DNA of 64,000 nucleotides from Botryococcus braunii (lineage: Eukaryota > Chlorophyta > Trebouxiophyceae). The position numbers and the translations under genes are program-made. Position 1 is the stretch's first letter; every line of letters starts with the position of its first letter. Location of the stretch: assembly GCA_002005505.1 (NCBI GenBank), contig MVGU01001442.1, positions 26,001 through 90,000 on the forward strand. The letters are read 5' to 3'. Below are positions 51,894 to 62,929 of this stretch, in pieces. The notes under the pieces were generated by a model, which was not told where the DNA came from, did no database searches, and saw nothing but the letters and a program-made list of their open reading frames with translations.

Positions 51894-53228
51894 GTATACC
51901 GCAGTAATACCTCTGACAACAATTGAAGACTAGTCTCCTCGACATGTTCATATGAATTTAATACGTACCCGTCATGATGATCATGACAGCTAAACATACA
52001 TGTAAACTCAAAATCCATCCCCTCACTTTCAAAGCCCCCCATACATTTCAACTGACCCTTTAGTCCGCGGCGCGACATCGAAACTAGTTGCGACCGTGAT
52101 TTCCTGTGTGAGTTCCCTTTCTATCACCATATGGAGGCCAATACTTGCACAACCAACATGACCCAGGATTTACTGCATGAGTACTTTCAAGTTGTCTTGC
52201 CCTAACTCACATTGCTTCCCCTGGAGTGCTATTACATGTTTCACGGTCCGTCGATCAAATTATATTTCTCCAACCTCTATACTTTTATTTGGTTAAGTAT
52301 TTGAAGCATCAAGACTAAACAGACACCGTTACAAACGACCTGCACTCAAAAACGCATCTAACAACTATGTTTCATGTTATATAACCTAGAGTCTGGATAT
52401 CAACGACTTTCATCTGGAATTTTTCAAGATTTCTCACATATGGCCACAACTCCCAAACTTGGCTCTGTGGCTATCTGTAAGAACTCTCTCTAGCTTTCAT
52501 TGATTTTACTGGCTGTCCCGGTCTAGCTTTCTAACGTGAGGGTGCACCGATGCATCAAGGCCTTAGGATTAAATTGTCTGTAACTGACAATTCTACCACC
52601 CAAAGCTCACTTGTATTGGTCACAATGATGGTAGCTCACCTCTACCCTATTTATACACATAACCCTTAAAAAAGTCTCATCTATACACCATCAGTACTAT
52701 GATCAGTCTCTAAGGGCGTTGCTGCAACAATACACATGACTTACAAAGTCACCAACGCATACGTGTGTTGGGTCAAATATCACCATCCTCTGCTTGAGGA
52801 GCTAGGGTCATCACAGGTACCTATCAGTAACCTCATGTTGAGCACAATAGATCCTCTTCATCATCACTACTAGACATTAGGCTACTCAGCATCCCAATGC
52901 GCGAGAAACGCAACGCGCGCAACGATAACTGATGAGCTTCCCCTGACCACATTATGTCACAGATTAACCCAAAACTCTTCAAATTAATTCATTGTCCTCA
53001 GAAACCAATTCTTTTCCATGTCAATATCAGAATTAGCTTTACATGTTAGCAATTTTTGGTGTTCATAGTTTGGCCCATCTAACACTCATATCCTTTGTGT
53101 AGCCCGCACCATGGATTAAGACTAACTTGCAGCTATTTCTACCCCAACTGCACCTCTTTGCATTCCTAGAGTCATTCATGTATACACGTATATCACCTTA
53201 AACACTCTGGGTCAACTACCATGCATTG
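51894..53228. other. non-coding internal DNA of M1, first part
   Basis: No retroelement coding similarity and no convincing frame. It is AT-rich compared with neighbouring elements and repeated in M2 (55831-56739 and from 62925). CTGCT at 52790-52794 is the empty site for element N. Confidence 0.6.
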
Positions 53229-53660
53229 CAACGATAAAATTGTAATCTTCTGGTACCCACAACTCACTCCTGGTCAGCCCAAAACCTTTCAACACCAGGT
53301 CATTCATGTATATCACCTTAAACATTCTGGGTCAATTACCCTATGGTCCATGCCAGACTGTAGGTCAGGGCGTGAAGCGCATGCATTGCGCAACGATACA
53401 ATTGTAATCTTGTGGTACCCACAACTCACTCTTGGTCAGCCCAAAAACTTTCAACACCAGGTCATTGATGTATATCCCCTTAAACATTCTGGGTCAATTA
53501 CTCTATGGTCCATGCCAGACTGTAGGTCAGGGTGTGAAGCGCATGCATTGCGCAACGATAAAATTGTAATCTTCTGGTACCCACAACTCACTCCTGGTCA
53601 ATCCAAAAACTTTCAACACCAAGTCAAAAAAACCTCAGCATACCTTAGGGATTTTCACAA
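53229..53660. repeat. 162-bp tandem repeat, about 2.6 copies (M1)
   Basis: Units begin at 53229, 53391 and 53553 (CAACGATAMAATTGTAATCT…). The period is a multiple of three, so an open frame crosses it, but M2 breaks that frame with a one-base loss. Confidence 0.9.
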
Positions 53661-53970
53661 CACCACATACACAGACAGACATAGAGAGGTCTCACAAGCC
53701 ACACTGGACCCATATATGACCCTATGTAGGACCACTCAAGGTTTGAAAACCGCGTTGGCCACACAACATCAGCCACACATCGCATTGACTACACATCATT
53801 GACCAGACACAACCAGTCAATGTCTAGTTTCACACTCTGGAAAACATGGAAGGAATGCCAGGCACATAAGACAAGTCATGACATTGATTACACAGCAGTT
53901 CCGACAAGAGGTCTTGACTCCGCAAGTGCACGACAATTCAATGAGGCACACGACTCCCGATTTAGCATCT

Positions 53971-54132
53971 CTCACCCTCAACATTAGGGACTAGCCATCA
54001 GCGAGTCCAAACGCGACACCTGATCAGCCTTTCTCACCCTCAACATTAGGGACTAGCCATCAGCGAGTCCGAACGCGACACCTGATCAGCCTTTCTCACC
54101 CTTAACATTAGGGACTAGCCATCAGCGAGTAG
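53971..54132. repeat. 62-bp tandem repeat, about 2.6 copies (M1)
   Basis: CTCACCCTCAACATTAGGGA recurs at 53971, 54033 and 54095 with few changes. Confidence 0.9.
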
Positions 54133-54901
54133 CAGCGCAAACCACAATAAGAATGTGCTCAGTGGACTGGGGAACCAAAAGTCCCTTACCACCATATTGC
54201 ACCAACTCCTGGCTGTTTACACATACACAATCAATGTCTTTCAAGCCCCAGCTCATGGACATCTTTACACACGCTTACACATACAACACATATGTAAGCC
54301 CATCCCCATGCTGCAGTACCTGTACTGTTGCTCATGGTGTCTACCAATACCTGGATGGGGGCTCCCTAGGGTCCACCCACTTCTTCCCGCTGAGTATCAC
54401 ACTTGCTGTCAGTGGTTAGAGGTCATTCATAACTACTTTTGTTAATCTGACCCCCTTGATCTCCAGCCTTAAGAGGGTGCAGACTTAAAAAAAAGCCTTT
54501 CTATTGGTTCACCTCTCAACCAGTACACTTACTGTAACACAGGAGCATCACTTCCTCTCTCAACTCATTGAGCCACACACTCACAATTTCAGGACCCAAA
54601 TCATACACAACCTCCCATATGCACTCAAAATTTCACTCCTCCATCCCAAGGTGGTCTTCCGCCTCGTGCCCTTCCAACCGGGATTTCACCACCTCGCCTT
54701 GCGGATGAAACTGCCAAGATTTCTTGGCATTTCAGAATCAATTCGAATGGATTCTGAAGCATATACTGCGACATGAAGGCGGGGTAAAAACTGCGGGGCT
54801 GTCGCTCCCTGTGGGACTGGAGTAGACTTGTGTAGTGTCCGCTGGCCACCAGTGCCTTGCCCAAAAACCACATATCGGCTTGTCCTCAGCACCCAGAATT
54901 G
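54133..54901 (-). other. 5' internal region of M1
   Basis: Only a short open frame near 54873-54625 (minus) with no recognised domain. No ORF1 or gag like those of A or C is seen. CACCCA-ATTC-TGGGTG next to the primer site can form a hairpin. Confidence 0.5.
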
Positions 54902-54916
54902 GGTGGGCCCATAACC
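54902..54916 (-). promoter_or_regulatory. primer binding site, half initiator-tRNA-Met type (M1)
   Basis: GGTTATGGGCCCACC on the minus strand directly follows the LTR. GCCCATAACC in the LTR end is its exact complement with a 5-base loop TAACA. Confidence 0.8.
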
Positions 54917-55284
54917 TGTTAGGTTATGGGCATTCGGCATCACCTGTAAGCAAGCAGACAGGTCGTAAGTTCGTGCCACTCCAGCTACCGTCCTTGACGA
55001 CTGTGTGCTCTTTAGACACATGGAACTGCATGGACAAGACTGGCATCCTTATGTGCCCAGTATCTTTCCAAACAAGTTGCTCGACTATGCGGTGATCGCA
55101 GCTTTAATAGTCCGTTCACACTAACGCGTAATCTAGATCAGATTGTACCTTATGTTCGAAATAGACCTCATCCGAACGTGTCTCGAGGTACCTTATGTGG
55201 ATAGTGGACCCGTATCCTAATAATGTAAATTTGAAGATCACCTAAAGCACAAGGCATTCTATAATGTATGTTCACAACTCAACA
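54917..55284 (-). repeat. LTR shared by M1 and M2 (368 bp)
   Basis: Primer site at its left (5' LTR of M1), polypurine tract at its right (3' LTR of M2). Nearly identical to 50980-51347. Confidence 0.92.
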
Positions 55285-55830
55285 CTTCCCCTTGCCTGCA
55301 TGCTTTATGTGTATCTTCTCAGTCCTAGTGAATCCCTATGACTAACACCACGGACTTGTTAAGTGGTTTGGTCATAAACTCAGCCACATTGTGAGCAGAT
55401 TCCACATAGGGGATATCTGCCAGTCCCTCTCCTATGGCCTCCCTAGCATAGTGGCATCCACAAAGCCTTCACGCTCGGGTACCTTCCCTCCAAGAGTTAA
55501 AGCTAACTCTTGGGTGTCCCTAAGATACTTCAGCACTCGAATGGCTTCACTCCAGTGCGAAGTGGTAGGGCTCATTCTGTACCTTGGCAACACACCAATT
55601 GCCTATGCAATTTCAGATCTGGTGGTGTTGGCAATGTACCGCAGTGACCCTTTAGGCTCACAATACCGATGGCCAGGAGTGCCTGACCCTACTGACTCCA
55701 CATCCTTGGACTCGAGCCTGCTGCTAGCCACAAAGTCCTTGAACATTGGAGTATCAACTCCACGACCATCCTCACACACACCCTTTCCAACGTTTTGCAA
55801 CGCTATTCTAAGTCCACAGACAACACTCAT
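55285..55830 (-). pseudogene. Copia RT-RNase H remnant (M2)
   Basis: Copy of 51348-51893 with the same stops and deletions, so it decayed before the tandem array formed. Confidence 0.75.
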
Positions 55831-56739
55831 GTATACCGCAGTAATACCTCTGACAACAATTGAAGACTAGTCTCCTCGACGTGTTCAAATGACGACATGA
55901 ATTTAATACGTACCCGTCATGATGATCATGACAGCTAAACATACATGTAAACTCAAAATCCATCCCCTCACTTTCAAAGCCCCCCATACATTTCAACTGA
56001 CCCTTTAGTCCGCGGCGCGACATCGAAACTAGTTGCGACCGTGATATCCTGTGTGAGTTCCCTTTCTATCACCATATGGAGGCCAATACTTGCACAACCA
56101 ACATGACCCAGGATTTACTGCATGAGTACTTTCAAGTTGTCTTGCCCTAACTCACATTGCTTCCCCTGGAGTGCTATTACATGTTTCACGGTCCGTCGAT
56201 CAAATTATATTTCTCCAACCTCTATACTTTTATTTGGTTAAGTATTTGAAGCATCAAGACTAAACAGACACCGTTACAAACGACCTGCACTCAAAAACGC
56301 ATCTAACAACTATGTTTCATGTTATATAACCTAGAGTCTGGATATCAACGACTTTCATCTGGAATTTTTCAAGATTTCTCACATATGGCCACAACTCCCA
56401 AACTTGGCTCTGTGGCTATCTGTAAGAACTCTCTCTAGCTTTCATTGATTTTACTGGCTGTCCCGGTCTAGCTTTCTAACGTGAGGGTGCACCGATGCAT
56501 CAAGGCCTTAGGATTAAATTGTCTGTAACTGACAATTCTACCACCCAAAGCTCACTTGTATTGGTCACAATGATGGTAGCTCACCTCTACCCTATTTATA
56601 CACATAACCCTTAAAAAAGTCTTATCTATACACCATCAGTACTATGATCAGTCTCTAAGGGCGTTGCTGCAACAATATACATGACTTACAAAGTCACCAA
56701 CGCATACGTGTGTTGGGTCAAATATCACCATCCTCTGCT

Positions 56740-57188
56740 TGTAGTGAGATGCCGCGTCAGCGCGACGCGTCTCACGTAGGATGTGCGCGTAGTTCATGTT
56801 TCTTCGTGCCCTTTGGGATACGAGTAGATCTCGTTGTCCTTGTGTGTAGGAAAATGACTGTAATATCCTAGTGGGTCTCCTCTCGTCATCCATATCGTTA
56901 TGCTCGCGAGAGCATCTCGTAGAGGGACGACGTAGCCGGATCCGCGCATAGGTGGACTAGGAACTCGGGTGGTTATCATTGTCTTTGGGTTTTCTGTTAC
57001 AAGGGAGGCATCTAGAAATATCTTTATTGGTCATAATATATTGTTCTTTGGAGACTCGGACGACCTGCGTGAGGAGGGCTGCGAACTTGTAACGGATTGG
57101 AACTTCGATTTCTACCTTCGGTGTCACCCTTGCCTGATACCCTTGCTTAGCTTGTTATAAATCTTAGTTCACGTCTCACTTCGTTAAA
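56740..57188 (+). repeat. 5' LTR of element N (449 bp)
   Basis: TGTAGTGAGATGCC…TTCGTTAAA; ends in AAA as confirmed by the empty site. Confidence 0.92.
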
Positions 57189-57189
57189 T

Positions 57190-57201
57190 TGGTATCGGCG
57201 A
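57190..57201 (+). promoter_or_regulatory. primer binding site with hairpin (element N)
   Basis: TGGTATCGGCGA one base after the LTR; CGAGGC-GGTTAGA-GCCTCG overlaps its end. Confidence 0.72.
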
Positions 57202-57267
57202 GGCGGTTAGAGCCTCGAACCGAAGGGAGACGTAGGGAAGGTTGTAATTGCATTGTTCCATTGATAT

Positions 57268-58476
57268 GATGGCGGTTAAACGGAAAGGAAAAAAAAGTAC
57301 TCCGGTCTCCCCCTTAAAGAGAAAGAAATTTTGGAAGGTTTGGAAAAGGAAGGTATTGAAGTCGATGATCTTTTGGAAGAGTCCGAAACGGAATTGCATC
57401 TGGCCCCATCGCCCAAACCGACCACACCCAAAACGAAACCCAAACCCACTCCTTTGAAGACACCCTTGAAGAAAAATAAGACTAAATCCCTAATTCTACG
57501 GTTATTGAAGCGGATTGAGGCCTTGGAGGGAGAACGAGCATCCAAGCGGACGTCATCCACCACTAACGTCGTGCGTGTGCCTACACCAGCCATGTTTACA
57601 GGAAAAAGAGGAAGCTTCCAATTCTTTGCTAGTAAGGTGGAATCATATGTGAACATTTCAAATGTGTCAAGGGACAAGTGGGTGGCAGTCGCGCTGCAAT
57701 GTATGGAGGAGCGACCTACAAAGGTGTGGGGGACATACCTCAAAAGGAAGGAAAGGGAAGGAGGTCAAACAGAGCCAACATGGGAAGACTTTAAAAATTT
57801 TATGGGAAATCGATACGACTCTACAGATTTGGTTATGGCTGCCCGGCAGAAATTAGACCATGTTTATCAAGGGCAAGAAAGCGTTGAAAGATACATAGAA
57901 AGGTTTATTTCCTTGTTGAGTGATGTAGAAACCGAACATGACATCTGCGAAAATGATAAAATATATATGTTCCTCAAAGGCCTGAATGCTCCTATTAGAG
58001 TTGCTTGCACAGTTAACCCTCAAACTGGTGTCAGGTTCACAAGCCTCGACTCATTGTGCACTTATGTGGTGCAATATGAAAGCAACTTAAAATCAGGGGG
58101 GATGCTGAGGGGACAGGAAGGAAGGAAGGTTCTCAACGTTGTGAAGAGGACTCCAACAAGCACGCCGGCATACTTTCCGGGATTCACCCAGGTGCCTGTG
58201 CTTGGAGCCGTCGGACACAACGTTGGTGGGAAGTTAGATTCTCGGACAAGCGTCCCCTCCGAGCGCCAGTGTTATTTCTGCAAAAACTTTGGTCACGAGC
58301 AATGGCAATGTCAGGGCAAGCGGGACTACTTGCAAAGGAAGAGCAGGCGCGACAGTCAATTGCCCCCACCTCCTCCTTTCCCCTCTAATCAAGCTCGAGG
58401 TGGGCAGTGGAAGGGCCGTGGTGGCCGGGGAGCACATTGGAAGGGAAAAGGGCCGGGGCATAATCCTCAAAAGTAA
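57268..58476 (+). pseudogene. gag (element N), one frameshift near start
   Basis: The likely ATG is near 57268 (MMAVKRKGKKSTPVSP). One base is missing in a C or A run before 57320, so the main frame is open only from 57331. It contains EGLEKEGIEVDDLLEE (compare EGSLREGFEVTDLLEE in G), a gag domain with FFASKVESYVNISNV, LDHVYQGQESVERYIERF and FLKGLNAPIRV, CCHC knuckle CYFCKNFGHEQWQC near residue 315 and a Gly/Arg/Lys tail. It is followed 11 bases later by the pol ATG in another frame. Confidence 0.85.
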
Positions 58477-58487
58477 ATTCTGAAGCC

Positions 58488-61343
58488 ATGGATGCCACTT
58501 GCTTGCATGTTTTGCACTCTCTTGTGGCCTCCAATTTGGGAAAGGAAGGGGTGAACCTTGTGGTGCCAAATGTTAGGAAGGCTGAATCTGAGATTTCCAA
58601 GTTTTTATGGGAACAAAGGTGCAACCCGTCCCTCACTTGTTGTTTCATTGTGGGAAGGAAAACTTGGAAAAGTAAGAGTCTCTATGCTCACCGTATGCAA
58701 GGAAGGATTGTGGAAGTGTGTTCAGGAAGGAAGGGACAGGCGGTGGACATGAATGGTCAAACTAGTGTATACCCATTCTCTTTTGTATGTTGTGTGGTTC
58801 CCCCAAGACCCACACTCACCGTGGGAAGTGTTACTACTGACTCTCCGCTAGCTATGACCTTTCCGGCGAATGTTAAGGGGAAAATCCTTTCAGTGTTGTT
58901 TGATAGTGGGGCATCTCATTCGTTTATTAAAAGTGATACTTTGCAAGGGCTAGGGGTGCGATACAAACCCGCATGCATATCCGTGACTCTTGCTGATGGA
59001 AGTGTGTCCGATACGAAAGGAACGATAGATGTGTCGTTTACACTCAAGCCTGGTATAACTTCCCGTCACAACTTCATTGTAAGCCCTGCTATGATTGATG
59101 GGGTAGACATGATTTTGGGGCAGGACTGGATGGAAGAAAGAGGAGTCTCAATTGATTTTTGTGTGAAGGCTGCTCAATTTAGACATAATGGGAAGTGGGT
59201 CACCCTAAAACACGCAAATTCATCGTTACCAGTGGGGCCAAAACTTGTTTGGGGTTTACAAGCACAAGAGAGGAAGGAAGGAAGGAAGGATAGGAATGGA
59301 AAAGGATGGAAGGGTCAAGATGTTTGGAAGGTTTGTTTGTATACTGTGCTTGTGAATGAGCAGGCTGAACTGGTGGACATCACCGGGGAGGAAGCCTCAA
59401 GTGAGGCCGACCTGGCGGACACCGACAAACCTATGGACGACACCCCCGTCGTCACAAAACCCCCCAGTAGTACCGGTATGACTTTCACTCATCAAATAAA
59501 TGACATGTTGGAAGGCAAGCCACAGGCCCTGAAAGACTTGTTACTTGCAAATGAGGACTTGTTTGCAAAACAACTCCCGGGGTTACCCCCGGAGCGGGAA
59601 GTGTTTCACACAATAAATTTGGAACAAGGACATCGGCCCACCAATAGGCCCGCGTACCGTCTTGCTCCAAGTGAGCTTGCGGAATGCGAAAAAACGGTTG
59701 ATGAGTTGTTAAAATTGGGATTGATCAGGCCAAGTTGCTCACCATTTGCATCACCTGTTTTGTTTGTTAGAAAGAAGGATGGAAGTTTGCGTATGGTAAT
59801 AGACTACCGTCCCCTGAATAAAATTACCATCTCGGATAGGTACCCTCTCCCCAGAATTGACGATCTGTTGGATAGGCTTAAGGGAGCCAAGGTGTTTTCG
59901 AGCTTGGACTTGTTGTCTGGGTACCATCAAGTGCGACTTCGCAAGGAGGACGTGCCTAAAACTGCCTTCAGGACCCCTTTTGGCTTGTACGAATTTCTTG
60001 TACTTCCCTTTGGTTTGACCAACGCGCCCGCGACATTTCAACGGCTTATGAATGAGGTTTTTCACGACTTATTAAGGGAAGGCTTTGTGGTTGTATACTT
60101 GGATGATGTGCTCATTTATAGCAAAACGGAAGAGGAGCACCTTCTGCAGTTGGACAGAGTTTTCACCCGTCTACGCGAACACCAACTCCTGGCAAAACTT
60201 GTCAAATGCTCTTTCTTTGAGAAACAATTGAAATACTTGGGACACATCATTGGGGAAAATGGGTTGGAAGTGGATATGGATAAAGTCAAGGTGGTGCAGG
60301 AGTGGCCTACGCCCACAAACGTAACGGAAGTTAGGAGGTTTCTTGGGTTGTCTAATTACTTTCGAAAGTTTATTCAGAACTACAGTATCCTGGCAACCCC
60401 ATTGACAGCTCTCTCTAGGGCAAAAGCACCTTGGAAGTGGGGACAGGAACAACAGGAAGCATTTGACAACATAAAGGAAGCTTTGGTAAGTGCCCCTATC
60501 TTAACACTCCCGGACGTACGTCGGCCATTTAAGGTAGTGTGCGATGCATGCGATTACGGCGTGGGAGCTGTGCTATTTCAAGATGGGAAGGTTTGTGCGT
60601 ATTTCAGTAAAAAGTTGGGAGCAAGCGAGAGGAACTACAGTGCCACGGAACGGGAGTTATTGGCTGTAGTGTATGCTCTCACGGAATGGAGATGTTATTT
60701 GTTAGGTAAGCCAGTAACGGTGGTGACGGATCACAAGTGCAACACCTTCTTGGGTCAACAGGTGGGGCTTAGTCCTCGGAGGGCTCGGTGGGCCGAGCGC
60801 CTGCAGGAGTTTGAGATTGAATGGGTATGGGAACCGGGCAAGACCAACATTGCGGATCCGCTCTCCAGGTGTCACTTCACTCAACACCCTGGACCTGGGG
60901 GGAGGGACAATGGGGCTGCTGTGGCCGGGGCTGCCCTCCGGCGCAAGCGTCGGCGCACCAGTCCGGACTCCCTCACCCCCTCCAGCCGGGATGTCGAGGG
61001 TACCCTCACAGCTCGGGTCCGCAAGGTCCCCAAGGTCACGCTCCCGGGGCCCGCTCACGAGACCCCAAGCTCCCTCGGCACGATGGAGCAAATCGGGTTG
61101 GCCAGCCCGAGTGAGCTTACCCGCGAGACCGATGGGTACGAATCCCTACTTGGCAAACTTGAGAAGGCTTACACATACGATCCGTGGTTGGCAGCGCGTG
61201 CGAATAGAAGGAAGGTTAGTCTAAAGGGAGGCTTTTGGGAGAGGAATGGACGGAAATATGTTCCTGCATTGTTTGAGGAAAAGGAAAGATGGGGAACTTG
61301 TCGTGGAGAACCTACGACGTGGAATTTTGGAAGCTTTACATGA
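58488..61343 (+). pseudogene. pol: protease-RT-RNase H (element N)
   Basis: A 951-residue frame from MDATCLHVLHSL. Protease VLFDSGASHSFI near residue 137 with LILGQDWM following; acidic spacer; RT with [54 protein letters not shown] and VVYLDDVLIYS near 540; RNase H near 680 (FKVVCDACDYGVGAVLF, SATERELLAVVYAL, TDHKC). The frame fails at about 61290, where a one-base change moves the integrase into the next frame. RT and RNase H look complete. Confidence 0.9.
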
Positions 61344-61794
61344 TCCACCTCATGTTGGTCACCCTGGAGTAACTCGCATGTACGAGCTTGTAACAAGGGA
61401 ATGGTATTGGCCGGGAATGTATGAGGATGTCAAAGCCTATGTTGCTCATTGTGACTCTTGTCAACGAGTCAAGGCTCGGAATACTTTGCCTGCTGGTCTT
61501 CTTCACCCCTTACAAATACCAGCAAGGAAGTGGCAAAGTGTGTCTATGGACTTTATTACTAACCTCCCAAAGACCCCAAGTGGACATGATGCGATTTGGG
61601 TTGTTGTGGATAGGCTTAGCAAGTGTGCTCATTTTGCTGCTACAACCATGAATGCTGATGCTTATACTCTAGCACAATTGTTAAGGACATGGGTGTGGAT
61701 GTATCGTGGATCCCGGGTGTGGTGGCATTGTGGATCACAAGCCACTCACTGGCGAACGCGGCCGCACTCTGGACGATCCGAACGAGCCAAATGA
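61246..61794 (+). pseudogene. integrase fragment (element N)
   Basis: Continues the pol in the second frame: zinc-binding HDPPHVGHPG … HCDSCQRVK, core start MDFITNLPK and DAIWVVVDRLSKCAHF, up to YTLAQLLR near 61685. Then unrelated residues to a stop. The second Asp, the Glu and the chromodomain are deleted, so no integrase activity is possible. Confidence 0.88.
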
Positions 61795-62473
61795 GGATAG
61801 CTGGAAATAACTTGCACAGGTCACGCGTTGTTGCCACAAGAAAGTGGAAGAGTACAGAGAGAGTCACGGGCTCCCGCCATTGCCTCCCAAGGGCACGACT
61901 CCTAGGGTCCACCCTTAGGGTCCCGTCGACCGGTTGGCCCTCCTTGGAGGGGTCTCTCTGTATGGCCATATGGACTTTGGATAGGCTAGGGTAAGGCTGC
62001 CTTACCCGGTAGGGTTGACCATGGGTCCCTTACCTGGATAGATTTTTGTGCACATTAGGTGTATGGCCTTTTCACTTCACTACCACACCTGATCAATATG
62101 GTGCAATACTGGCGTAATACTGGACTATATGTGGAAATTGGACTCCCCTTGGACTCTGGACTTTTGGACATCTGGACTTTTAGCTCTGCCCTTGTGTCTC
62201 ATTTTGGCTGTTCATCATGTGGACTTTCGTTTTTCTCTCAGTGTTTTGTCTTTTGTTCTGTTAGTCATGCCTGATCCTTGTTCTTATTGCATTATGGTGG
62301 GGACCCCGATACGCAGCATTCGGCTGGGGTCTGGCAACACGGGAGGCGGGTTGCCCGTAGGTCTAAGTCTGAGTCTCCGCATGTTGGAAGGTCTTGTTCC
62401 TTTGTTTGTCTTGTCTGTTTGTTGTTGCGCTCTGCCTTCTGCGCGGGGACGCACAGGAATAAGGGGGGGAGTA
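61795..62473 (+). other. 3' untranslated region and polypurine tract of element N
   Basis: Non-coding, with a polypurine tract AATAAGGGGGGGAGTA (about 62458-62473) abutting the LTR. Confidence 0.75.
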
Positions 62474-62924
62474 TGTAGTGAGATGCCGCGTCAGCGCGAC
62501 GCGTCTCACGTAGGATGTGCGCGTAGTTCATGTTTCTTCGTGCCCTTTGGGATACGAGTAGATCTCGTTGTCCTTGTGTGTAGGAAAATGACTGTAATAT
62601 CCTAGTGGGTCTCCTCTCGTCATCCATATCGTTATGCTCGCGAGAGCATCTCGTAGAGGGACGACGTAGCCGGATCCGCGCATAGGTGGACTAGGAACTC
62701 GGGTGGTTATCATTGTCTTTGGGTTTTCTGTTACAAGGGAGGCATCTAGAAAATATCTTTATTGGTCATAATATATTGTTCTTTGGAGACTCGGACGACC
62801 TGCGTGAGGAGGGCTGCGAACTTGTAACGGATTGGAACTTCGATTTCTACCTTCGGTGTCACCCTTGCCTGATACCCTTGCTTAGCTTGTTAGAAATCTT
62901 AGTTACACGTCTCACTTCGTTAAA
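62474..62924 (+). repeat. 3' LTR of element N (451 bp)
   Basis: Matches the 5' LTR with a few indels near 62750 and 62905. Confidence 0.92.
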
Positions 62925-62929
62925 CTGCT

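Larger units (their letters stand above)
50980..55284 (-). mobile_element. M1, non-autonomous Copia-derived element
   Basis: Minus strand: 5' LTR 54917-55284, half-tRNA primer site 54902-54916, a 3.57-kb internal region that is mostly non-coding, a decayed RNase H remnant, polypurine tract, 3' LTR 50980-51347. The LTRs are 368 bp each. The unit repeats at once in M2, which shares the 54917-55284 LTR. Confidence 0.85.
56740..62924 (+). mobile_element. Gypsy chromovirus-like element N
   Basis: LTRs 56740-57188 and 62474-62924, primer site 57190-57201, gag, pol (PR-RT-RNase H-partial integrase), polypurine tract. CTGCT at 56735-56739 and 62925-62929; the empty site is in M1 at 52790-52794. Gag and pol are related to G and I. 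The integrase end and any chromodomain are deleted. Confidence 0.93.

Noticed and set aside
51454..51933. 159-residue + strand frame, repeated at 55391-55870
   Set aside because: Antisense to the decayed Copia RNase H remnant; retained because the region is duplicated, not because it is coding.
53221..53802. 193-residue open frame on the + strand in M1
   Set aside because: It is the translation of a 162-bp tandem repeat whose period is a multiple of three; M2 breaks it with a one-base deletion. No domain seen.
53971..54132. Possible CRISPR-like array
   Set aside because: Tandem 62-bp units without spacers in a eukaryotic retroelement setting.
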